From JBCCLJ01 sp039026915 (GTDB lineage: Bacteria > Acidobacteriota > Thermoanaerobaculia > Multivoradales > Multivoraceae): a stretch of 64,000 nucleotides of DNA. The position numbers were made by a program, and so were the translations under genes. This document shows positions 8,137-15,243 of this stretch, one piece after another; positions within the stretch are counted from its first letter, which is position 1, and the number at the start of each line of letters is the position of its first letter. The notes below the pieces were generated by a model. It was not told the origin of the DNA, searched no databases, and was given only the letters and a program-made list of their open reading frames with translations. The stretch lies in assembly GCA_039026915.1 (NCBI GenBank), contig JBCCLJ010000008.1, positions 1-64,000 on the forward strand, read 5' to 3'.

Positions 8137-9413
8137 GCTGCCTCTCCGGCGGGTCGAGGGATCATCTGCCCGTGCGGATCCGTCTCCGGGTGGCCGAGCA
8201 GCTGGTCGATACGCTCGACGAGGGCATCGTCGAGCACGTGCTCCATGTCTTCGGCGTCGCGGTGCACGTGGTCGTCCGGCAGCTCGAGGCGCTGGGTCAG
8301 GTAGAGCTCCCAGAGGCGGTGACGCCGCACGATGCTGCGTGCGACCCGGAGGCCGGCTCCGGTAAGCCTGGCTCCTCCCGCTGAAGAGTCGATCCAGCCC
8401 CGCTGCTTCGCCTGCTGCCGGGTGCGCGACATCGCACCCCCCGTCGCGCCGCGCTCACCCATGAGGTCGGGCCAGGAAACGAGCTGCGACCAGTCGTTGC
8501 CGTGGCGCTCTCCCCAACGGTAGAGATCCTTCAGCAGGTTTTCCCGTTGGATGCGACGGGTGACACGGCGGTGCGCAATCTGCGTCCACAGCAGCCCGCG
8601 CCCCGGCGCGAAGAGAAGAGACGCGACGAGGACGGCGCTCGACGCCAGGACGATCGCCGGCCCCGTCGGCACACGATCGACGCTGGCGCTGACGAGCGCG
8701 CCGAAGCTGCCGGACGCTCCACCGATGGCTCCCGAGAGGAGGAGCACGCCGCCGAAGCGGTCGGTCCACTGCCGGGCCGCCGCCGCGGGCGTGATCAACG
8801 TCGCGATGATCAGGACCACGCCGACGGTCTGCAGGCCGATGACCACGACGACGACGATGAGCAGGGTGAGGAGGATCTCGAGGCCGCGCACGTGAAAGCC
8901 CAGGCTCGCGGCGTACTCGCGATCGAAGGTGAGCACTTTGAACTCTTTGTAGAGCAGGAAGATGCAGAGCAGCGCCCCGCCACCGAGCACCGCCATGATC
9001 GCGATGTCGCGCGGCAGCAAGGTCGCCGCCTGGCCGAAGAGGAACTTGTCGAGGCCGCTCTGATTGCCGAAGGGCAGGCGCTGAATGTGGGTGAGCAGCA
9101 CGATGCCGAAGCCGAAAAAGACGGAGAGCACGATGCCGATCGCCGAGTCCTCGCTGACCCGCGAGCTGCGCACGACGCCGAGGATGAAGAGCGAGCCGAG
9201 AACGCCGGCGACCATGGCGCCCAGAAGAAGGGGCGCCGGCGTCTTGCTGCCGGTGAGCAGGTAGCCCAGACAGACACCCGGCAGCGCTGTATGAGCGAGA
9301 GCGTCGCCGATGAGACTCTGCCTCCGCAGCAGCGCGAAGGCGCCGAGGATGCCACCGATGACGCCGAGGAGGCTGGCGCCGAGGAGGACGTTCTGTGCAG
9401 CGAACGAGAGCAC
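8133..9413 (-). CDS. Mn/Zn-type ABC permease fused to a DtxR/MntR-like domain
   Basis: The 426-residue protein has an N-terminal ABC-3 permease (about 1-278, motif LIGDALAHTALPGVCLG) followed by about 140 residues resembling an iron-dependent repressor: a helix-turn-helix-like region (from about 290) and then the MntR/DtxR metal-binding dimerisation signature (RLWELYLTQRL, DDHVHRDAEDMEHVLDD, LGHPETDPHG). The His/Asp/Glu pattern matches the repressor's metal site, so the tail may sense cytoplasmic metal or gate transport. Start is GTG at 9413, 4 bp after the ATPase stop, with a poor binding site. Confidence 0.88.
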   Translation of the reverse strand: MLSFAAQNVLLGASLLGVIGGILGAFALLRRQSLIGDALAHTALPGVCLGYLLTGSKTPAPLLLGAMVAGVLGSLFILGVVRSSRVSEDSAIGIVLSVFFGFGIVLLTHIQRLPFGNQSGLDKFLFGQAATLLPRDIAIMAVLGGGALLCIFLLYKEFKVLTFDREYAASLGFHVRGLEILLTLLIVVVVVIGLQTVGVVLIIATLITPAAAARQWTDRFGGVLLLSGAIGGASGSFGALVSASVDRVPTGPAIVLASSAVLVASLLFAPGRGLLWTQIAHRRVTRRIQRENLLKDLYRWGERHGNDWSQLVSWPDLMGERGATGGAMSRTRQQAKQRGWIDSSAGGARLTGAGLRVARSIVRRHRLWELYLTQRLELPDDHVHRDAEDMEHVLDDALVERIDQLLGHPETDPHGQMIPRPAGEAA

Positions 9414-9417
9414 GGCG

Positions 9418-10215
9418 TCAGCCCGGCCTGCGCTGAGCCAACAGCGCCTCGGTCGCCTGGGTCAGCACCGTGAGCTTGCCGCCGTAGGTGCGCTGCAGGT
9501 TCTCGGTGTTGAAGGTCGTTTCGATCGGTCCGTTGGCGACGAGTCGGGCGTTGAGAAGAACGACGTCGTCGAAGTACTCGGCGACCGTCTGGAGGTCGTG
9601 ATGCACCGCAACGACGGTGCGTCCGCTCTCGCGCAGGCCCTGCAGGAGAGAGAGGATGGCGCGCTCGGTCGTCGCGTCGACGCCGGCAAAAGGCTCGTCC
9701 ATGAAGTAGAGGCGAGCGTTCTGGGCGAGCGCGCGCGCCAGGAAGACCCGCTGCTGCTGACCGCCCGAGAGACGGCTGATCTGACGCTTGGCGAGATCGG
9801 CGATGCCGACCTTCTCGAGGCACTCCAGGGCGGTCTCGCGGTGAGCCCTGCTCGGCCGCCGGAACCAACCGAGCTGGCCGTAGACGCCCATGGTGACGAC
9901 GTCGAGGGCGTTGGTCGGGAAGTCCCAGTCGACGCTCTCGCGCTGCGGCACGTAGCCGACCCAGCTGCGTCGCTTCTCGTAGGACTCACCGAAGACCTTC
10001 ACCCAGCCGGTGATCGGCTCGACGAGTCCGAGGATCGCTTTCAGCAGGGTGCTCTTGCCGGCACCGTTCGGCCCGACGACGGCGATCAGTTTGCCCTCGG
10101 GAAGCTCGAGGTCGACATCCCACAGCACCGGCTGGGTGCCGTAGGCGACGGTGAGGTCGTGGACTTCGACCGCGGGAGCGCTTGCGGAACGTTGCGTCTC
10201 CAAGGGGTCGCTCAC
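9418..10215 (-). CDS. Metal ABC transporter ATP-binding protein
   Basis: This 265-residue ABC ATPase (ZnuC/MntB type) has Walker A GPNGAGKST (48-56), signature LSGGQQQR (149-156), Walker B LYFMDEP (169-175) and a switch His in AVHHDL. The start is GTG at 10215, overlapping the TGA of the binding-protein gene (GTGA). Longer in-frame extensions upstream lie inside that gene and are not credible. The protein hydrolyses ATP on the inner face of the membrane to drive import through the two permeases encoded downstream. Confidence 0.93.
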   Translation of the reverse strand: MSDPLETQRSASAPAVEVHDLTVAYGTQPVLWDVDLELPEGKLIAVVGPNGAGKSTLLKAILGLVEPITGWVKVFGESYEKRRSWVGYVPQRESVDWDFPTNALDVVTMGVYGQLGWFRRPSRAHRETALECLEKVGIADLAKRQISRLSGGQQQRVFLARALAQNARLYFMDEPFAGVDATTERAILSLLQGLRESGRTVVAVHHDLQTVAEYFDDVVLLNARLVANGPIETTFNTENLQRTYGGKLTVLTQATEALLAQRRPG

Positions 10216-11225
10216 GAGGAGCCTTCTTCGTTGCCTGGAAAGGGGCTGTCGAGGCGACCGCCGAGAGCGGTGACCAGCGTCGTGACGTTGTGCTCGACCA
10301 TGCCGGGGTAAGTCCCCTCCCGAGTTCCTGCCGCGCCCATAGCGTCGGAGAAGAGTTCGCCACCGATCGCCACCTCCCAGCCAGCCTCCCGACAGGAGGC
10401 CTGCAACGCTTCGATCGAGCGGCGCGGAACGCTGCTTTCGACGAACATCGCGGGGATCTGGCGCGAGGTGACGATGTCGACGACTCGATCGACGTCCTTG
10501 AGGCCAGCTTCTGCCAGTGTCGAGAGTCCCTGGAGTCCGACGACTTCGAGACCGTAGCGGCGACCAAAGTAGCCGAAGGCGTCGTGTGCCGTGACCAGCA
10601 CGCGTTGTTCTTCGGGGATCGTCGCGATGGACTCGTCGACCCATTGATCCATCGCTTGCAGCTGCTCGGCGAAGGCTGCTGCGTTGGCGCGAAAGCTCTC
10701 GGCGTGCTCGGGACGCAGCTCGCTGAGAGCGTCGGTGATCGGCAGCAGGATCTCAGCCCAGAGTCCGACGTCGAACCAGACGTGCGGATCGAACTGCCCC
10801 TCGTACGCGGGCGGCTGCATCAGCACGCTCTCGTCGATCACCTCGCCGACGGCAAGCACCGGGCGGCTGCTCGACAGCTTCCCGAGGATGTCGCCCATCT
10901 TTCCTTCCAGAAAGAGACCCTGATAGAGGATGAGATCGGCATCGGAGAGCTTGCGGACGTCGCTCTCGGTCGCCTTGTACAGATGCGGATCGATACCCGG
11001 GCCCATCAGCGCGACGACCTCGGCGTGCTCGCCGGCGATGCGCCGCGCCGCATCGGCGATCATGCCGGTCGTCGTGACGATTTGGAGCGCGCCGCCAGCG
11101 GAGGCAGGCTTCTCCGTGGGCGCACACGCGAACGCCGTCGAAAGGAGAGTCAGTGCAAGACCGACGGCCAAGGGTCGCAGGAGGAGGGTCGGAGTGAGGC
11201 GCGGCTCAAGAGATTTTTTGATCAC
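10212..11225 (-). CDS. Metal ABC transporter substrate-binding protein (cluster A-I, TroA/ZnuA type)
   Basis: This 337-residue periplasmic binding protein has a signal sequence ending in AFAC, a slightly atypical lipobox with Cys34. The predicted metal ligands are His81 (DPHLY), His148 (DPHVW), His214 (AHDAFGYF) and Asp294 (LFSDAMG). Three His plus Asp is the TroA-like pattern, and such proteins bind Mn and/or Zn. There is no His/Asp-rich loop of the strict ZnuA kind. It is the first gene of a four-gene operon. The GTG at 11225 directly follows an in-frame stop and has no close Shine-Dalgarno sequence; it lies within an AT-rich palindrome. Confidence 0.9.
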   Translation of the reverse strand: MIKKSLEPRLTPTLLLRPLAVGLALTLLSTAFACAPTEKPASAGGALQIVTTTGMIADAARRIAGEHAEVVALMGPGIDPHLYKATESDVRKLSDADLILYQGLFLEGKMGDILGKLSSSRPVLAVGEVIDESVLMQPPAYEGQFDPHVWFDVGLWAEILLPITDALSELRPEHAESFRANAAAFAEQLQAMDQWVDESIATIPEEQRVLVTAHDAFGYFGRRYGLEVVGLQGLSTLAEAGLKDVDRVVDIVTSRQIPAMFVESSVPRRSIEALQASCREAGWEVAIGGELFSDAMGAAGTREGTYPGMVEHNVTTLVTALGGRLDSPFPGNEEGSS

Positions 11226-11232
11226 TCAAAAA
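11215..11232. promoter_or_regulatory. AT-rich 7-4-7 palindrome over the start of the metal-uptake operon
   Basis: TTTTTGA-TCAC-TCAAAAA is a perfect inverted repeat in an otherwise GC-rich locus. The GTG start codon of the binding-protein gene (11225-11223) lies in its centre. It has the size and symmetry of an operator for a dimeric regulator of the Fur or MntR type, but does not match a consensus I know. A second short palindrome (CGCGA-A-TCGCG) lies just upstream, near 11236. Confidence 0.45.
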
Positions 11233-11386
11233 TTGTCGCGAATCGCGCCTCCCGAGTCAAGCGTGAATGCTCATCGAGTGCCGGACGCCGACGCCGAGTC
11301 AGCTGCGGCGAGCTCGCCTGCCGATCAGGGGATGGGGCGGCGGACGACGGCCGGGCTGGGTACGCCGTCGCGAACCCGGTACACCG

Positions 11387-11926
11387 TCATGCTGACCCCG
11401 GATCGAGTTGCCGCTGCGCAGCCTTTGAGGATTCCGTCGGCGGGATCGTCGGGCCGCAGCTGATCTTTCGGTCGTCGAGAAGCGGCGCAGCGACGCAGTA
11501 CTGCACCTTGTTGACGCCCAGCTGCTTGAAGAGAGGCTTCTCGTTCAGGGTGCATCCCAGCCGGAAGTCGAATGTCACGGTCGCCTGACGGAGTGGGGGC
11601 GGCTCCTTAGAGGCTGGAGCTCGTTCAAAACGCCAGTTGCGCACAGCGTCTGTCGCCGCCTCCGCCAGACCCATCGGCAGCCCCTTTGCGACGCGAACGT
11701 CGACGACCTTGCCTGCAGGATCGACATCGACCTCGAGCAAGACCTGACCTTGGATCCGGGCCTTCCGCGCGATCGTCGGGAAAGCCGGAGCCGTCATGCG
11801 CAGGGCCCGCACCCGTGTCTCGTCGGAGTCTGTCTGTGTCTTGTTCGCGTCCGTCTGTGCGGCTGCCGGCGATCCGAACGCCGCGGCGACGAGCCAAAGC
11901 AGAAGGCTAGCAGTGGCGGACCTCAT
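11387..11926 (-). CDS. Periplasmic TonB C-terminal-domain protein
   Basis: This 179-residue protein has a signal peptide (about 1-24, ending PAAAQ) and a TonB C-terminal domain (about 44-122, with FPTIARKARIQGQVLLEVDV and a VRNWRFERA segment). Classical TonB has an uncleaved N-terminal anchor and a Pro-rich linker; neither is present here. It is either a soluble TonB-box-binding protein or a degenerate paralogue. The C-terminal 55 residues contain three Cys and match nothing I recognise. No exbB or exbD genes are in the window. Confidence 0.8.
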   Translation of the reverse strand: MRSATASLLLWLVAAAFGSPAAAQTDANKTQTDSDETRVRALRMTAPAFPTIARKARIQGQVLLEVDVDPAGKVVDVRVAKGLPMGLAEAATDAVRNWRFERAPASKEPPPLRQATVTFDFRLGCTLNEKPLFKQLGVNKVQYCVAAPLLDDRKISCGPTIPPTESSKAAQRQLDPGSA

Positions 11927-12121
11927 GAGTCAGGCTACCAGAGGCTGAGCGTCGAAGGCCGTGGCTTCTGTGACCTTTTGGAACCGGTCCGGTCAGGAAC
12001 CTTGGACCCCATGCAAGCGACGCAGCGCGGTGAGTCCCCGCATCGCTCGGCTAGGGAGAGCGACGCCGCGGGAGCCGATCCGCGTTGGCTGGTTCAGCTA
12101 CTGTCGAAGGAAGGAGAGAGC

Positions 12122-12988
12122 ATGGTTTACGGAAGAAGAGCACCGCGCCGGCAGGTCCGTCGTCGCGGCGGAGCCGGACGAGGAGGTTGCGCTCGTCTGC
12201 TGATCGCTGCCGTCATCGCTGGCATCGCGCTCTTTTCTTACATGGGAAAGCGTCAATACAACCCGGTGACCGGCGAGACTCAGGCAGTCAGCATGACGCC
12301 CGACCAGGAGATCGCACTCGGCGTTCGAGCCGCGCCGGAGATGGCGGCGCAGCACGGCGGCCTGTACCAGGACGCGCGCATTCAAGAGCAGATCGACGCG
12401 ATCGGCGAGCGGCTCGTGCGCGGCACGGCGGCCGCACAGACTCCCTACCGATTCGAGTTCCACGTGCTCGCCGACGAGCGCACCGTGAACGCCTTCGCGC
12501 TGCCGGGGGGGCAGGTCTTCATCACCTATGCGCTGCTCAGCCGGCTCGAGACCGAGGGCCAGGTCGCCGCGGTGCTGGGCCACGAGATCGGCCACGTCGT
12601 CGGACGCCACAGCGCCGAGCGCGTCGCCAAGCAGGAGCTGATGCAGGGACTCACGGGCGCGGCCGTCATGGCGACCTACGATCCCGCGAGCGGTGGCGGT
12701 CAGATGTCGGCCGCCATGGCGGCGATGGTGGCCAACGTCGTGCAGATGAAGTTCGGGCGCGGCGACGAACTGCAGTCGGACCGCCTCGGCGTCGAGTTTG
12801 CGGCGCAGGTGGGCTACGACCCGAGGGCCGCCGTGCGTGTCATGGAGATCCTCGCCGAGGCCTCGGGTGCGGGTCGGCAGCCGGAGTTCTTCTCGACACA
12901 TCCGAATCCGGACAATCGCATTGAGCGCATTCTCCAGGCGGTGCAGGAGATCTACCCGAACGGCGTGCCGGCGAGCGCGGTGCCGTAG
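12122..12988 (+). CDS. M48-family zinc metalloprotease
   Basis: This 288-residue protein has an Arg-rich N-terminus, one hydrophobic segment (about 23-41) and a peptidase M48 domain with HEIGH at 154-158 and the third zinc ligand Glu216 in a GRGDELQSD motif (E-x3-D). A conserved NAFALPGG segment lies at 123-130. It resembles the BepA/LoiP group, which degrades misassembled outer-membrane proteins in the periplasm. The N-terminus may be a membrane anchor with the catalytic domain outside. The ATG at 12122 is preceded by GAAGGAGAG. The stop overlaps the start of the next gene by one base. Confidence 0.9.
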   Translation: MVYGRRAPRRQVRRRGGAGRGGCARLLIAAVIAGIALFSYMGKRQYNPVTGETQAVSMTPDQEIALGVRAAPEMAAQHGGLYQDARIQEQIDAIGERLVRGTAAAQTPYRFEFHVLADERTVNAFALPGGQVFITYALLSRLETEGQVAAVLGHEIGHVVGRHSAERVAKQELMQGLTGAAVMATYDPASGGGQMSAAMAAMVANVVQMKFGRGDELQSDRLGVEFAAQVGYDPRAAVRVMEILAEASGAGRQPEFFSTHPNPDNRIERILQAVQEIYPNGVPASAVP

Positions 12989-13653
12989 TGCGAGCAGAAG
13001 GCGAACGAAGTGCAAGTGCGCTGGTGAAGCGAAGCGGAGTCTCTGCCCTTGCAGCACTAGGCTTCCTGCTCCCTTCGCACTCCTTTGCACAACTCCCCAC
13101 GCACGAGTTGTATTCACGGCTGCCGAAGCAGCAGCTCGTGGATGCCGCTCGCGAGGTCGCCGCGACAGATCCTGTCGCGGCACTCGTCACTGTCGACTCC
13201 AAGGGGCGCCCGCGTGCACGCAGCGTGGAGGTTCACTGGGAGGAAATCGTTCTCACCGACCCGCCGTTGTTCGGCCACAACCCCCCCGAAGGAGCGCGGC
13301 GCGAGACCGACCGGATCATGCTGTGGATCGCCACGCGCCCCGGAACTCGAAAGTTGGAGCAGATTGCAGCGAATCCTCGGGTCGCTCTGTACTTTGAAGA
13401 CGACGCTTCCGGTTCCTACCTGTCGGTCATGGGATGGGCCGAGATCATTACCGAACCGCGCGTCGTGACAACACAGAGCTGGCACAGCGAGGAGCAGCTG
13501 GCCGAGTTCTATCCGAGCTTCCCTGACGACATGGTGCTCATTCGCGTCGACGTGAGCTGGCTCGAGGTCATAGCCCCAGGAATCGATGCGAGTACGGATC
13601 TGTGGCGGCCGCAGGCCGCGGTCCTCCAAGCCGAAACACCCGATCCCGAGTAG
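12988..13653 (+). CDS. Exported pyridoxamine 5'-phosphate oxidase-like protein
   Basis: This 221-residue protein has a split-barrel flavin-binding fold of the PNPOx/general-stress-protein 26 group: DPVAALVTVDSKGRPRARSVEV, then a TRKLEQIAANPRVALYFED strand and a VMGWAEI segment. The N-terminus looks like a signal peptide (about residues 13-35, ending SHSFAQ), which is unusual because these proteins normally use cytoplasmic FMN, F420 or haem. The start is GTG at 12988, sharing one base with the protease stop; a GTG at 13024 would leave a more typical signal peptide. The biochemical activity cannot be told from sequence. Confidence 0.78.
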   Translation: MRAEGERSASALVKRSGVSALAALGFLLPSHSFAQLPTHELYSRLPKQQLVDAAREVAATDPVAALVTVDSKGRPRARSVEVHWEEIVLTDPPLFGHNPPEGARRETDRIMLWIATRPGTRKLEQIAANPRVALYFEDDASGSYLSVMGWAEIITEPRVVTTQSWHSEEQLAEFYPSFPDDMVLIRVDVSWLEVIAPGIDASTDLWRPQAAVLQAETPDPE

Positions 13654-13680
13654 AGAGGGCTCGCTCGGTTTCGGGAGCGA

Positions 13681-14520
13681 TCAGCTCGACAGGACGATGA
13701 GGCCCGTCGGCTGCTCGCTGCCGCCCTGCGGCTCGATGCTAACTGCCCAGCCCTGAATGCCCTCGACTTCCTTCAGCTCATCGACGAGCACCGTGGCCTG
13801 TCCTTCCTCCGCCGCGAAGACGCCAGCCGAGTAAGGGGCGCCGCCGCGCAGGAACCAGAGCTGGTAGGTCTGGTCGGTACCCACGTCCGGCAGGTTGCGG
13901 GCGAAGACGACGGCTCGACCCGTCTCCGGGTCGACGTAGCTGCGTGCGCTCAGTGCCTGACCTTCGCTCGTGGCGCCGAGCGAGACCGTGCGAACGCCCG
14001 AGGCGCCGACGATGCGGTTCGCAGCGCGAGCCCTCTCGACCTCTTGCTGTGAAATGACGAGCTCGCTCTCCGAGCGTGCCAGCGCGAGCTCGAGGCCTTC
14101 GATCTGTCGCGCCGACTCGGCGCGCAGGTTGCGCAGCTGGCTCTGGGTCCAGAGTCCCCAGCCCAACGCGGCGACGAAGAGAGAGGCGACGAGAACGAGG
14201 GGCAGGCGACTGTCGTTCGCCGGTGCGATGTCCGTGGCTGTCTCTGCGGCGCTCTCTTTCCGCTTCGGCGTGAGCGACACCGTGCCCTGCGTTTCGACGT
14301 CGAGCGCCTCGAAGAAGTCGGCTCGCAGGCTGCCCGAGATGGCGATCGGCTCGGCGTCCTGCGCCAGCTGCTCGGAGACCGCGTTCCACTCGGCAAGCTC
14401 TCGCGCGCGCTGCTCGCCGCCTTCGGCAAGCAGCCGCTCGAACTCAGCGAGCTCGTCGGCGTCGAGCGCACCAGCGGCGTAGGCCGGCAACAGATCGGAG
14501 AAGGTTTGGTCGTCGCTCAT
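13681..14520 (-). CDS. Anti-sigma factor, RskA-like
   Basis: This 279-residue protein has an N-terminal anti-sigma helical region (DLLPAYAAGALDADELAEFERLL, without the His-x3-Cys-x2-Cys zinc motif), one membrane helix (about 106-124), a coiled segment and a periplasmic RskA C-terminal domain (about 170-279, with YQLWFLRGGAPYSAGVF and a WAVSIEP-x-GGSEQPTG ending). The gene begins 8 bp after the ECF sigma gene stop. It is expected to hold that sigma factor at the membrane until a periplasmic signal triggers proteolysis. Confidence 0.9.
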   Translation of the reverse strand: MSDDQTFSDLLPAYAAGALDADELAEFERLLAEGGEQRARELAEWNAVSEQLAQDAEPIAISGSLRADFFEALDVETQGTVSLTPKRKESAAETATDIAPANDSRLPLVLVASLFVAALGWGLWTQSQLRNLRAESARQIEGLELALARSESELVISQQEVERARAANRIVGASGVRTVSLGATSEGQALSARSYVDPETGRAVVFARNLPDVGTDQTYQLWFLRGGAPYSAGVFAAEEGQATVLVDELKEVEGIQGWAVSIEPQGGSEQPTGLIVLSS

Positions 14521-14528
14521 CGGAAGGA

Positions 14529-15080
14529 CTACGAGGCCAGGGCGGCCTTCAGTTTAGTCATGCCCAGTTTGACTCTGGACTTGACCGTGCCCAGCGGCGC
14601 GTCGAGACGCGCCGCAAGTTGAGAGTGGGTGAGTCCACCGAAGTAGGCGAGCTCGATCGCTTCGCGCTGCTCCGCGGGCAGCGAATCGAGCGCGCGGCGC
14701 ACGCGCAAGCGATTCTCGCTGAGCTCGAGCTCTTTGGTCCCGACGGCTTCTTCTACGGTGGGAGTCTCGTACTTGCCGACGCGTTCCTCACGAGCTCCGC
14801 GCGCCTTCGACGACTTCAGATGATCGAGGGCTCGTGAGCGCGCCATGGTGACGAGCCAGGAGCGCAGGGTTCCGCGCTGCGGGTCGAAGTTGTCGATCTT
14901 GCGCCACGCTTGAAGAAAGGCGTCCTGCAGAACCTCCTCGGCGACGTCGCGCCGACGCAGGATGCGCTGCAGCACACCGAGCACGATCGGCGCGTGCTCG
15001 TCGAAGACCTGAGCGAACGCCTCGCGGTCGCCGTCCGCGGTGCGGCGGGCGAGTTCGACGTCTTGGGAAGGGGCGCGCAT
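14529..15080 (-). CDS. ECF sigma factor (SigK/RpoE-like)
   Basis: This 183-residue protein has region 2 (AFAQVFDEHAPIVLGVLQRIL, VLQDAFLQAWRKIDNFDP) and region 4 (LDSLPAEQREAIELAYFGGLTHSQLAARL, then GTVKSRVKLGMTKLKAAL). The chosen ATG at 15080 gives a normal length; an in-frame extension to 15131 adds only low-complexity residues. With the RskA-like gene immediately downstream it forms an envelope-stress type regulon switch. Its target promoters are not evident in the window. Confidence 0.92.
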   Translation of the reverse strand: MRAPSQDVELARRTADGDREAFAQVFDEHAPIVLGVLQRILRRRDVAEEVLQDAFLQAWRKIDNFDPQRGTLRSWLVTMARSRALDHLKSSKARGAREERVGKYETPTVEEAVGTKELELSENRLRVRRALDSLPAEQREAIELAYFGGLTHSQLAARLDAPLGTVKSRVKLGMTKLKAALAS

Positions 15081-15198
15081 GCAACGGGGGCGTGGTGGAC
15101 GAGCGGAGGCTAGCACGCAGCGACACCGCATCCGGGCGTGGCGCTCGTGCCCACTCGCCCGGTTTACGACGCCGTCGAGTCACCGGATGACTCTGTCG

Positions 15199-15228
15199 TC
15201 GATACGCCTTGATTACGCTTGCCGTCAA
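15199..15228 (-). promoter_or_regulatory. Candidate promoter for the sigma/anti-sigma operon
   Basis: On the minus strand, TTGACG (15228-15223) and TATCGA (15204-15199) have an 18-bp spacer, about 120 bp upstream of the ECF sigma start. This is a housekeeping-type match. No obvious ECF-type GGAACC-like element was seen beside it. Confidence 0.35.
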
Positions 15229-15243
15229 CGGTCATGATGGCGT

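Noticed and set aside
10216..10644. N-terminal extension of the metal ABC ATPase
   Set aside because: It lies inside the binding-protein gene in another frame. The GTGA overlap at 10212-10215 gives the normal family length.
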